A DNA stretch of 64,000 bases from Xenoacremonium recifei (taxonomy: Eukaryota; Ascomycota; Sordariomycetes; Hypocreales; Nectriaceae), in the NCBI GenBank assembly GCA_012184525.1, contig WOFQ01000001.1:496001-560000 (forward strand), in the 5' to 3' direction. The notes under the pieces were generated by a model that worked only from the letters and a program-made list of their open reading frames with translations, did no database searches and was not told where the DNA came from. This document shows positions 46,381 to 56,344 of the stretch, piece after piece; within the stretch, counting starts at the first letter, position 1, and every line of letters starts with the position of its first letter. Made by a program: the position numbers and the translations under genes.

Positions 46381-48034
46381 GAAAGCAGTTGAAGCTAGAG
46401 GGGTTATTGCAAGAGCTCGGCAGATCGTTATGTTCAAATTGAATCGTCCTATGAATAATAAGGACCTAACAGCGCCTTATACTACCTAGCCACTTGAGAA
46501 ATACGCAAATTTCGAGAAGATTAAGTACAGAAGTCGGAACTGTCGTCGTGCCTTCGGACGCATGGTTGAAGGAACTTATTTATTGAGCTAAATAACGAAG
46601 GAAATAAATACGAGTGGCCGATGGCTTGCTCACTGTGAGAGGCTAGTATGAATATTAGCTGCATCAGTAATTGGTATTTTGATCAAGGAAACAGCAGAAG
46701 CTACTTAACACAGCCGGCTTCTGCTTTATGGTGAGTGATTATATTGGAAGCGTTGGGTGACGGTTTGGAGGTTGGCAAAACTTGACTGCAGTTTCAAGGT
46801 GGTTTGGAGATGCCCCATCGAGACCGTATGTAATTCCTCGCTGTATTGGACGACGACAGCCGCTTTGCTAGGGAAGTACGACGTTGAGGTCAGCATTTAT
46901 TAAGGTGTAGTGATCATATATATTCGTTGGTGAATCTATCTCATTCACTTTCGCCTCGAAAATGCGTTCCTCGTCCGCCATACCTGTCAAATCTTGGCCT
47001 CTATCCACCTCAAACCATTTACTGCGAAGGCGCTTGGCAAATAACCGGCAAGTAACCGTTGATATAGTACGTCGCTCCGCCAGTAACCCCAATCCTGCCC
47101 CAATTCGATGATACTGAGACTCTGTGGGCTCGGCTTAGAGACAAGATGAGCCCCATGTACCACTCAAATTTGCTCCCAGTTCCTCCTCGGCTCGGACCCT
47201 TCTTGGATCACGGCTGTCACGACAGTGATCCTCCTACTTCGCGCTTCTTAATGATCGAATTATCGTATACCCTGGTTAAGCCGGTGCTCTAATCCCAGCT
47301 TGAATCCTTGAAAATGAAGGGGTTGAAAGTTCAACTCTACACCCTCGCATTAATTAACATTACTAGGGTTGAAGTGGGATTATCTACTAGGGTCAGGAAA
47401 ACGCACTCTACTACAGTTCATCTTACCATTGTTAATGTAGACGACAATTTAGGGCATAAGAATCGAATAGTACGATTCTACTTGTTGCTGCCTAGAATAA
47501 AATGCCGATCCTGACATAACATCATAAGAATAGATATATCTCCTTCTGCATTCGGTAGGATCAATCGGCGACCATAGAGCCGGCATGCGGTAGTTAACAC
47601 TCTGGGGAACTTTAGTAAGAATTCTTGAGGACCGCCTCCATATCCTTATTGCTGGCAACCAATTATATGATAGCTGGATTTCGGATACCCCAGGTTCCTT
47701 GTGTAGATCTTATATGCATATGGAAGTATAATTCATTTACATCCTCCGGATACTAGCGTCCGCCCTTTTTGTATGGGAACAAGAATGATTGTCATCAACA
47801 TGTCCACCAAAAGCAGCGGTCAGTAGATCTTCATGTCGCTTTGGCTCACAATCCTCCTAGGCATCAATTATTACAAATGAGAGGTCAGATAGACCCTTGG
47901 ATAAAAGGCAAACAGAGTGCACTGTTATATCAAGCAATCTATCATCTAACAATCTCTCTTGCAATAAATCTCTTTATCTACCTATATTGAGCTCAAGACC
48001 AACACAAATATTTCTATCCTCTGAATCATTCAAA
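46381..48034. other. AT-rich, gene-poor intergenic stretch
   Basis: About 1.65 kb, visibly richer in A and T than the neighbouring GlcNAc cluster. Short frames on both strands (for example at 46868-47092 minus) have no recognised motif. It may contain decayed sequence, but no element ends or terminal repeats were seen. Confidence 0.45.
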
Positions 48035-48418
48035 ATGGTTACTACAAAAGCCATTGTCGGGCTCTTCACGCTCTCAATTTCCGGAGCATCAGCATGCTTA
48101 ACTCTTACCGGCGAAGTCAGCACTCAGTTTGACACGCTATTTGCACTCGCGACAAACGACGATGGAGTACAGACCTGTACTTTCTCATGCGAGGGTCAAC
48201 AAAACAACTGTGATGGAAGTTGCATCTCGGGCTACTCGGCAACATTTGATACTGGCTCGTCGTTTGACACTGATCCCGGATACCTCACCTACAATACGCC
48301 GCACGGTAGTTATGGCCTTGGCGTACCTATTCAGAAGGCCATTTGCACGAATTGCTGTGGTGGCAATACTCCATGCAGCTGTTGCCAGGTTACTTATTCT
48401 GGCAGCTACTTTTGTTAA
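48035..48418 (+). CDS. Small secreted cysteine-rich protein
   Basis: A single-exon 127-codon frame starting at ATG 48035 (context AAAATGG). Residues 1-20 (MVTTKAIVGLFTLSISGASA) form a clear signal peptide. The mature part has about 107 residues and 12 cysteines, including a CTNCCGGNTPCSCC cluster and a Cys at the very C-terminus, enough for six disulphides. The rest is Gly/Ser/Thr-rich. I do not recognise a named family. It has the size and features of small secreted cysteine-rich proteins of fungi, some of which act on hosts or competitors, but no function can be assigned. It sits in an AT-rich, gene-poor stretch. Confidence 0.78.
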   Translation: MVTTKAIVGLFTLSISGASACLTLTGEVSTQFDTLFALATNDDGVQTCTFSCEGQQNNCDGSCISGYSATFDTGSSFDTDPGYLTYNTPHGSYGLGVPIQKAICTNCCGGNTPCSCCQVTYSGSYFC

Positions 48419-49103
48419 AGGAACAGGGCGGGATCACTCTTGCGACTACTACAGACTGCTCTACGCACCTCAGAACAGTCTACTTAGCTACCCAGCTATC
48501 AATATAACTTAGTCACTACAATCTCCTTATTCATTGCTAAATGCAATGACCAGTTAACGCTCAGGTCTATGTGCCTATCCTACTGTGTAATAAGGGACCC
48601 TATTAGGACATCATGTCAATCGGCGCCATACGTCAACCGAAATCGAAAGATCCAATTTTACCCAAAAGCTAAGACGTGGGGGCCGGGAAGACTGACGCGC
48701 TCGAAAGAGATAATTGCAAGGTCAAGAATTCTGGGCTGTAAAGGCTGCAGATTAGTACCTTATGCCATGAATAAATTTCTCCGCTCGAAGCCATCGCCAA
48801 ACGAGCATTGCTTTCATTGCCTAGAGACGCGACTCCACGAAAGCAGCTAGTATAGGTAGTCTAGATCGCGGTACTTATCGAGACCCATATATCAGAAATA
48901 TAAGATCTTACGACAGCAGATGGGCCACTTACGTTGCGCCTCGGCATGTCTCCAGTCACTAAGTCACGGGCTTTAAAAAGGGGGGATGAGACGGTCCAGA
49001 CTCCGCTCTCGACCACATATAACAGCTTTGCTTTTTTTCCCACGACCTCTGAAGCATCAAATCCTTCACGCAGATCCAGGATCCTTCGGTCCACGCATCC
49101 ATC
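48419..49103. other. Intergenic region
   Basis: About 685 nt between the secreted-protein gene and the dehydrogenase gene. Nothing was recognised. Confidence 0.5.
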
Positions 49104-50147
49104 ATGGCCTCTTCACTCACCGGCGCCCTGAGCATGGTCCGGAAGGGCGATCTGCTCCAGCTAGCCGTCCCCGCCTCCGCCCTCGCGCTGCTCTCGCTAG
49201 ACCCTGCGCCTGCGGCTGTTAGTCGCGTGCTGGGGCTGCTGCAGAGCCAGATCTCGCTGTCGACTCTCAAGCAGGTCTTGAAAGTCGGCGTTGTGTACTC
49301 GCTGGCCAAGGTTGTGAACGGCTTTCTCAACGCGTTTGCGCTGAATAACTGGCGTCTGCCGTCCACGCAGAACTGGAAATGGGGCAGTGAGATTGCTGTC
49401 GTGACCGGTGGTTGCGGTGGTATTGGCAAGGCTATCGTGACTGGCCTTGCGGAGAAGGGACTGAAGGTTGCCATTCTTGATATGGCAGACTTTCCTGAGG
49501 ACCTCGCTGCACTTGGCAACGTGTACTATTGGAAGTGCGACATTTCATCCGCATCAGCTGTCGCTGAAGCCGCCGCCGCTATCCGCGAGAAGCTCGGCAA
49601 CCCGTCCATCCTCGTCAACAACGCCGGCATCGCCCAGGAGCACTCGATCCTGGAAACCTCCGATGCCGGCCTGCGCAAGATGTTCGAGGTCAACATCGTC
49701 TCGCAATGGACCACCACCCAGCAATTCCTCCCCGCCATGGTCGCCCAGAACAAGGGCCACATCGTCGCCGTGTCGAGCATGTCAGCACACGTGACGATGG
49801 GCCTCTCCGTCGACTACGCCGCCACCAAGGCCGGCATCCTGTCCTTCCACCAGGGCTTGCAGGCCGAGCTGAAGAACGTGTACAAGGCGCCTGGCGTGAT
49901 GAGCACGATTGTGCATCCGATGTGGGTGCGGACCGGTATGACGCAGAAGCGTGCGGCCAAGTCGGAGAAGAAGCGCAAGGCGATGATGACGCCGGAGGAG
50001 GTGGCGGGCAAGGTGCTGGATCAGCTGTATAGTTGTCGCGGAGGGCAGATCATATTGCCTGAGAAGGTCACCTGGCTTACGGGCATTAACGGGTTCCCGA
50101 ACTGGGTCCAGGAGGCCATCCGAGATTTCGCTGTGAAGTCGCGTTAG
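49104..50147 (+). CDS. Short-chain dehydrogenase/reductase, RDH10/SDR16C-like
   Basis: A single-exon 347-codon frame. After a hydrophobic N-terminal 70 residues that could anchor it in the ER or lipid-droplet membrane, the Rossmann fold begins with VVTGGCGGIGKAI (TGxxxGIG cofactor motif). It continues with LVNNAGIA (NNAG), VAVSSMSAHV (catalytic Ser) and YAATKAG (YxxxK). The C-terminal part (VHPMWVRTGM, TPEEVAGKVLDQL) resembles retinol-dehydrogenase-like SDRs. The substrate is unknown; a lipid or steroid is plausible from the membrane anchor. The gene converges with the 851-residue orphan. Confidence 0.9.
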   Translation: MASSLTGALSMVRKGDLLQLAVPASALALLSLDPAPAAVSRVLGLLQSQISLSTLKQVLKVGVVYSLAKVVNGFLNAFALNNWRLPSTQNWKWGSEIAVVTGGCGGIGKAIVTGLAEKGLKVAILDMADFPEDLAALGNVYYWKCDISSASAVAEAAAAIREKLGNPSILVNNAGIAQEHSILETSDAGLRKMFEVNIVSQWTTTQQFLPAMVAQNKGHIVAVSSMSAHVTMGLSVDYAATKAGILSFHQGLQAELKNVYKAPGVMSTIVHPMWVRTGMTQKRAAKSEKKRKAMMTPEEVAGKVLDQLYSCRGGQIILPEKVTWLTGINGFPNWVQEAIRDFAVKSR

Positions 50148-50342
50148 AGAAGGGGTTATGGATGGTGTTGAAGGATGTTGTGTCACTTTAGTGTATGATA
50201 AGTACTTATTGGTTTACTTAATTGAATGGATGGCTGCGTCTCTGTACAGTACGTGTAACCTCTTTCTGATTTTATTCCGGCTCTCTGTCTTCTACGTACT
50301 TCCGAGCGTTTCTCAGTTTTATTCCGATTTACCTAAGCATTT

Positions 50343-52898
50343 TTATTTTTCCTTCAGCACGAACATCCCCCCAAACCATCCATATGCTCTGTTAAGTCTC
50401 CGTCCATAGCGTCTTGCTACCTCAAAGGCCAACTTTCCCTTAGGATGAGGCTCATGGAAGTGAATACTTCGCTCGACATCCAAATTGGTCGGGGAGAACT
50501 GCCAGACCGATCCATAGAGCTTCTCGGCCCTGAACCCAGTTGAGATCATGGCGTGGAGGAAGTCGTTCCATTGGACCTCTCCAGGTGACGATGTTATTGC
50601 TGGGTTGAAAAAGAGGGCACGGAATACCTTCAATGCCCGAGAGTCCACTGGGAAGCTGGGTTGGTCGTCTGCGGGACCAGGCTCATTCGTTTCAGAAGCC
50701 TCAGTAGGGCCAGTCTCTGGTTTGGTCGCGGTTCCTCTTGTCTTGACTTTCACTTTGGGCTGAGTGGGAGGGACACGACCACCTGTTGTTTCCCCAATCG
50801 AGAGACCGGAGAACAGAGCAGAGAATGGCTCGTAGAGGTTATCTGAGCCGGAATCCGAAGTCTTATTCTCCTTCTCTTTCTCCTTCGTCACCGTTGGTTC
50901 AACCCACTCTGGGGTTCTTTGCAACATGCGCTGCTGTGAAAGAAGGCGTTGGAGAGCTGTACCATCCAACTGGATTCTGGCTGCGAGCATGATTCGATCA
51001 ACTTGAACCCAGACCTTGTCTAGATTCATCTCGGCTCGTCGCAGAACCTCCACGTTCTCCCTCGATCGCCGCTTACTGATCGGATAAGTGAACTTTCCAG
51101 CAGAGGGCTCAGCCAACTTCGCGACACCAACCAGATCCTGATCCCTCAGCACACCAAGAATTTGTCCCCATGGCTTTGTTCTTTGGGCAAAATCCTTTTC
51201 CATATTTTCTTGAAAACCCACAGCAGCGCTCTCAAAGTTCGCAGCCCACGGTTGATAGAGTTGCAGTTGCCTTGAGCATTGCGATATGATCGAGGTGTCA
51301 CCAATGACTCGCATGATGTAGCCAGACACCAACTCTTGCGCTGCCGGCTCTGCCCGAAGTAGTCTCTCCAGCTCGTCTATGACCAGCGGCAGACCTGCGA
51401 GAAAGAGATTGGTGCTATCTTCCCACAGCGTGCGAAGGAGCCAACTAAGCCGCTCCTCAACTTTGGTCATCTTCTGCCCCGGCTTGGACCGGACAACTAA
51501 TTTGGTTGAATGAACATCGTCGTTGGGCTCCCGGACATAGAATTTGCGCATCGGGGGCGATGCTACCACGGCGAATTTCAGGCGATTGAGTGGTCCCTTG
51601 GCAGCCTGATTGAGGTAGTGGCGGAATTTCAGAAGAGCTAGTAGGTATTCTTCCGGTAAGTTTTTGGAGGGCGATATTGTCTTCACATACTTCTTCTGAA
51701 GCCGCTGCAGTTCCTTGGCTTGCAAATGCAGCTCGGAGAAAATCTCAAGTTCCAAGTAAGCTTCTGTAAGAACATTGCCGACGACACGTGCCCAAAGGAT
51801 AGCCTCGCGCCCTCTTCGGGTAGTAGGATGCGGCTGACCAAGGGAATCTTTCATCATCTCTTGCCGATGGTCCTTCATTTCCAGAAGCTGCTGAGCGAAA
51901 TATGAGGGATCTTCCCGCAGAGCCCACAGATGATCCTCTGAAGCTGATACTCTAGCCCCGAGAAGAGACTCAATCCGAGCAAGGTCCAGCTTTGCCGGTA
52001 GGCGATACGGTCCTTCTGCCGCCATGACAGCGAGGGACTCAAAGCCAAGGGCGTCACTTTCTGACTTGATTGGCGGCGCTGGTTGAACGGAGAATGCGTC
52101 GCTGGTCAAGTCATCCGCCGGGATGTCGTGAAGCAGCTCCCGGCAGCACTCGACAAGGAACTCCAAGAGCCGTTCCTGGGCCTGTAGAATCAGGAGACCC
52201 TCGCCCGGAGGGTACTGCTTTCGAGTATGCATCCATTCAAAAGCATCTTCGTGGTCCTCCCATGCTAAAAGCTTACCGTATTCCTTTGATGATTCGGCGC
52301 CGTTGAGGATCATAACGTGTTGGTTGAGAAATATCGGAACAATGGCCTTGGTTATTGTGCCGAGGTGCATGGAGTCGTTGTCAGCGCCGGCAAAGGCAGA
52401 TGGAGGATTACGACCTCTAGTGTTGAGCAACAACAGCAGCGGTTTCGTCTGTGAAAGATCTTCCTGGTTGATATAAGGCCACATGAAGCTATCCGCATGC
52501 TGAGTGCCTCCTTCTCGTTGTTGGGGCGACTCCTTGGCAAAAGCCTCGAAATCAGCGCGGTGCTGAGATGGCATATCTGGCCAGGCGCTGAGGAGGATCT
52601 GGAGCCTCTGCTTCCGGGTTTTCTTGGTCCATCGTTTCTGGATAGTCGCTTCGTGACGCTCAAGTACCTTTTTCAGGCTCTCATAACTAGCGAAGATATT
52701 TCTGGACCTTTGCGTGGCCTCTCGACGGACTTCAGCAGCCGGCGGACAGACCGGCATGGGTCCGCCCATGGCTTTGAAGAAGCTGGATGGATCGCTCCAA
52801 TCCACGCCTCCGAGGGCGTCATCCGCATCATCCAAGCCAAGACCCTTAACATGATCTGGGTTGAAAGGATCAAATTGATGATTTGTTCGCGGCTCCAT
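50343..52898 (-). CDS. Uncharacterised 851-residue fungal protein
   Basis: A single-exon 851-codon frame with normal codon usage and no interruptions. Near residues 80-120 it has ERHEATIQKRWTKKTRKQRL followed by LLSAWPDMPSQHRADFEAF, a block I associate with a broad group of uncharacterised fungal proteins, but I can name no domain. There is no signal peptide or membrane helix. The middle is helical and acidic or basic by turns; residues about 690-750 are a low-complexity Lys/Glu/Thr linker. The function is unknown. Its start lies next to the 3' end of the metallo-beta-lactamase gene, both on the minus strand. Confidence 0.8.
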   Translation of the reverse strand: MEPRTNHQFDPFNPDHVKGLGLDDADDALGGVDWSDPSSFFKAMGGPMPVCPPAAEVRREATQRSRNIFASYESLKKVLERHEATIQKRWTKKTRKQRLQILLSAWPDMPSQHRADFEAFAKESPQQREGGTQHADSFMWPYINQEDLSQTKPLLLLLNTRGRNPPSAFAGADNDSMHLGTITKAIVPIFLNQHVMILNGAESSKEYGKLLAWEDHEDAFEWMHTRKQYPPGEGLLILQAQERLLEFLVECCRELLHDIPADDLTSDAFSVQPAPPIKSESDALGFESLAVMAAEGPYRLPAKLDLARIESLLGARVSASEDHLWALREDPSYFAQQLLEMKDHRQEMMKDSLGQPHPTTRRGREAILWARVVGNVLTEAYLELEIFSELHLQAKELQRLQKKYVKTISPSKNLPEEYLLALLKFRHYLNQAAKGPLNRLKFAVVASPPMRKFYVREPNDDVHSTKLVVRSKPGQKMTKVEERLSWLLRTLWEDSTNLFLAGLPLVIDELERLLRAEPAAQELVSGYIMRVIGDTSIISQCSRQLQLYQPWAANFESAAVGFQENMEKDFAQRTKPWGQILGVLRDQDLVGVAKLAEPSAGKFTYPISKRRSRENVEVLRRAEMNLDKVWVQVDRIMLAARIQLDGTALQRLLSQQRMLQRTPEWVEPTVTKEKEKENKTSDSGSDNLYEPFSALFSGLSIGETTGGRVPPTQPKVKVKTRGTATKPETGPTEASETNEPGPADDQPSFPVDSRALKVFRALFFNPAITSSPGEVQWNDFLHAMISTGFRAEKLYGSVWQFSPTNLDVERSIHFHEPHPKGKLAFEVARRYGRRLNRAYGWFGGMFVLKEK

Positions 52899-53231
52899 CT
52901 TTTATCCCTAGGCCAACGCGCCCACAGCGAAGTTGATGGATGAAAGTCGTTCTTTTTATGGCTCAGCAATGGCGGTGTCAGAATGAGGAGGCCGGGGACC
53001 TGGATGGTATCCATTCAGCAGCGGGAGGCTACTCCGCATTGTGACAGACGCCGTGGCCAATCAACCCGTCATACAGGTCTGATGGAAACTCTTGTTCTAT
53101 TCTTATCCCGTAAATGGCTGTTTGTGGTTTATCCCTTTTCCTGCTTTTTTCCTCCCCGTACCCTGAGTAATTCCAATGGAGCTGGCATTAATATACATGT
53201 GAAGAAACGAGACCCTAAGATAATAGTCAAA
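52899..53231. other. Intergenic region
   Basis: About 330 nt between the orphan start and the metallo-beta-lactamase stop. Nothing was recognised. Confidence 0.5.
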
Positions 53232-54507
53232 TTAGTCCCTTTTGCCTTGTTGAGCAAGCTCCACGGCTGGCCAAAGGTCATTGAGAAACTTCCAGTGACC
53301 TTTCTCTTTCCAACCATGAGCCTTCCACTGGTTAGCGGGGAGAGGGAAGTAATCAAGAACCGAGGCTAAGCTGGTGTCGTGCGCAGCGATCACTAAGATG
53401 TTGGCGTCTGCATCGAACACCTGGATCGTGCGAATTGTTTCTCGGGCTTTCTCGATATCTATTGCCACGCTCTCGCCAGTCGGCTTTTGAGAGACTGTGA
53501 AAAACGGGGTCGTCTTGGGCTCAGAATGATATTTGGTCAAATATGGAGCATAATGCTCAGGAATATGTTCCTTTCGGACCTCGGCTGCAGGGTGAATTGA
53601 TGTGAAGACATCGCCGAGGCATTTTCCTTTTTGAATCATCTGAATTGGGCTACTGGTGATAATTTCAGGGAGAGGCGCATATTTTGAGGGCCGAAGTTGA
53701 GAGGGATGATGATAAGAATCAGCGCCCATGAGGATGAAGGTTGAGGGATCGGAGCCCAGAGCAGTTGTCCGGGCAAGGGCGTTGATATGTCCAACGGCAT
53801 GTCCAGGGGCAGAGAGGAAATAGAGGCTTCCATCTTTGAAGAAATCAATCGCTGGAAATCCCCCGATTTCCAAATGAGAAGTGCTGAAATCAAGTTCAGT
53901 CACAGTCCGTCCGGCAAACTCCCGGGACAGAATTGGCGATGATGGTTTCTCGGGATAGCCAGGACACACAGCCTCCTTGACCCCTGGGCCCACGACCAGT
54001 TTCGTCGTCTTGGGGAATAGACTTGGCCGGCCAATGTGATCCCAATGTGGGTGACTTATAGCTCGGTCAGTTTTAACCGTTCCAAAGGATGTTTCATAGT
54101 CAAGGCAAAGCAATGTGATGAGGAGATATCGCTTACCTCCAAATGAGAGCATCAATGCTGTTCAGCGGAACCCCATTGGCCTCGAGAATCTCAGAGACAT
54201 TCCTTTCCACAGTTATATTAGCCCCCCAGCCTTTAATGCGTTGGGCTAGCGCAGGTGCAAGATCCTGTTCCCAATCTTTGGGTGGGCCAAGATCAAAGAG
54301 CACCTTGCACTGCTTTCCGGTCTGCTGATCAACATGGGTAATTAGGAAAGCGTATGCATTGGCGCGGAAGTTGTCGAAGCCTTTGATCTCGGGCCCGAAG
54401 AAGGTGGACGGAGAGAGTTCTGAAAGGCGGAAGCTTGTGTCGATGATGGACACGTCCACCGTCGAGCTGGATGCTGGTATGACGCAAGAGGGTGCTGATG
54501 AGCCCAT
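53232..54507 (-). CDS. Metallo-beta-lactamase-fold hydrolase
   Basis: Two exons (54507-54137, 54054-53232) with an 82-nt intron encode 397 residues. The intron lies just before the metal motif; the joined frame gives ALIWSHPHWDHIGRP, the HxHxDH signature. Further ligands fit APGHAVGHINALA and MGADSYHHPSQLRP, and VIAAHDTSL near the C-terminus. There is no signal peptide. The fold covers lactonases, thiolesterases and other hydrolases, so the substrate is not known. It is divergent from the M19 dipeptidase gene across a 368-nt promoter that holds the 12-mer shared with the regulator/transporter promoter, which hints at a role in the same pathway. Confidence 0.9.
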
Positions 54508-54875
54508 TGCCGATGTGTTGGCGGGTTGTAGAGGCTTCCGTATCAGCACTCAGACGTTTATGTTTTAGTGAAATTGCTAATCTTCGCTCTGTGATAACAA
54601 GAGTGAGTCTCTGATACGGAGTACAAATAGGCCAAGTCTCTCTGTGAGGGCGGGGATCAGATGTCACCGATCACACCAACATCGGATGAGCCGGCCTCCA
54701 CAACGGCTGACCCCGGAGTCAACCAGAAGCCCACCAGTTGTGGCAACTGGACTGTCGCCAGAGTTCCATTACATGAATTGTCAATATATAAAAAGTCGGC
54801 TCTAACGGAATTTACATTCTCTATTGTCCAAGACACTGATACCCAACTGTGCAGGCAATTTTCCAAGTAAACGAA
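54508..54875. promoter_or_regulatory. Divergent promoter, MBL hydrolase and dipeptidase
   Basis: A 368-nt region between two divergent start codons. It contains CGGATGAGCCGG at 54683-54694, roughly midway (182 nt from the dipeptidase start, about 176 nt from the hydrolase start). The same 12-mer occurs in the neighbouring regulator/transporter promoter. Confidence 0.6.
54683..54694. promoter_or_regulatory. Candidate Zn2Cys6 binding site, copy 1
   Basis: CGGATGAGCCGG contains CGG-N5-CCG (inverted) overlapping CGG-N6-CGG (direct), both spacings used by Zn2Cys6 factors. It is identical to 59330-59341. A local Zn2Cys6 gene lies between the two copies. Confidence 0.5.
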
Positions 54876-56241
54876 ATGGGGTCCCTTCCAACGCTCGAAA
54901 AGGCCCATCCATATCAATCACTCCCCATTGACAAGAGAGTCAAACGAGTTCTCCTCAATACACCCTTATTCGACGGGCATAATGACCTCCCACAACAGCC
55001 GCGCTGTGTCACCCACGGCAAGATCTACAATCAGCCACGCTTCGACTTTGAGAAAGGTTTCGAGAGAGGCATGACAGATATCCCCAGGCTGCGACAAGGT
55101 AGGAGGCTCTTCTTCAGAAGCTGTCAGTGATGCCATAAGACTGATTGATTGTCTCCTCAGGAGCTGTTGGCGCCCAATTTTGGTCCATCTGCGTACCATG
55201 TCTTCGCTCGGCTGAAGACTTTTCTACTCCCGAATACAGTGACATGGCCCGCGACGCCATTGAACAGCTAGATCTAACCACTCGCCTCGTCGAAATGTAT
55301 CCACACGTCTTTGAGCTCATCCGCGAGCCCGAGGACGTGAAGCGGGTATACGCCGAAGGTCGAATCGCCTGCTCGATCGGTATCGAAGGCCTGCACATGG
55401 CCGGCAATTCCATCGGCATCATCCGAGCATTCTACAAACTTGGCGCTCGGTATTGTACTCTCACGCACAATGTTAACAACTGTTTTGCGGATTCTTCACA
55501 ATCTGTGTCGGGGCCTGTCCACGGTGGTTTGTCCTCCTTGGGAAGTTCTTGCATCAAGGAGATGAACCGGTTGGGCATGATCGTAGACGCCTCCCATGTG
55601 ACAATGGAGTGTGCCAGACAGGTTCTCGACTTGACGCTAGCGCCCGTTATGTTCTCACACAGCAATGCGTTGTCGGTTTTCAACCATCCACGCAATGTAT
55701 CCGACGAGATTCTTGACAGGATTCCTGAGAACAACGGAATTATCATGGTGACCTTTGTCCCAGAACATGTCGCTGAACGGCGCCGTGATGCGACTATGGA
55801 CCATGTTCTGGATCACCTCTTTTACATCGCTGAACGAATCGGTTGGGATCACGTCGGCCTGGGGTCTGATTTTGATGGGATTGCTTCTCGCATACCAGGT
55901 CTCGATGATGTTCGCTGCTATCCCAATCTTCTGAAAGCGATTCTAGACCGTGGAGCGACCGAGGAACAACTTGCCAAGGTAGCCGGGGAGAACATGCTCC
56001 GAGTATGGCGAGATGTAGTCAAGGTCAGAGAGCAGATGCGAGAAGAGGGGGTTTTGCCGGTTGAGGATGTCTGGGAGGGACGGCAATGGTGGCGGTTCGA
56101 CGGCAAGTACCAGATGCCTGATCCCGACCCGGAAGATAAGTTGGGGTATGATGTGAGTGTCTCCCCAAGTCCCATCATGCCAGACACGCGTCCTAACACC
56201 TGTTCCAGTTCTTTGGTGTTCCTAAACCTGATGACGCCTAG
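54876..56241 (+). CDS. Membrane dipeptidase, peptidase family M19
   Basis: Three exons (54876-55098, 55161-56152, 56209-56241), introns of 62 and 56 nt, 415 residues. The last exon encodes only FFGVPKPDDA. Zinc-dipeptidase residues are in place: FDGHNDLP (His-x-Asp), IGIEGLH (bridging Glu), LTHNVNN, MIVDASHV and FSHSNALSVFNHPRNV (His ligands with the Arg region), and GLGSDFDG (Asp). No N-terminal signal peptide and no C-terminal GPI signal is visible, so unlike mammalian renal dipeptidase it is probably cytosolic. It would cleave dipeptides. It is divergent from the MBL hydrolase and converges with the Zn2Cys6 gene 103 nt away. Confidence 0.94.
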
Positions 56242-56344
56242 TAATGAGGCCAGCAATCCGGAATTTTGAAGTAGAGGTAGACCTGAAAGGTCTTTGTCAT
56301 AAAGCCATTTATTAAGGCTCGTCAAGTCGGGGCAGGGGCTCCTG

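Noticed and set aside
46868..47092. 74-codon minus-strand frame in the AT-rich region
   Set aside because: No recognised motif, no supporting neighbouring exons and no convincing start context.
47230..47345. Possible tRNA-like stretch around GGGTTGAAAGTTCAACTCTA
   Set aside because: It contains a short hairpin, but no A box, acceptor stem pairing or CCA-adjacent structure could be fitted.
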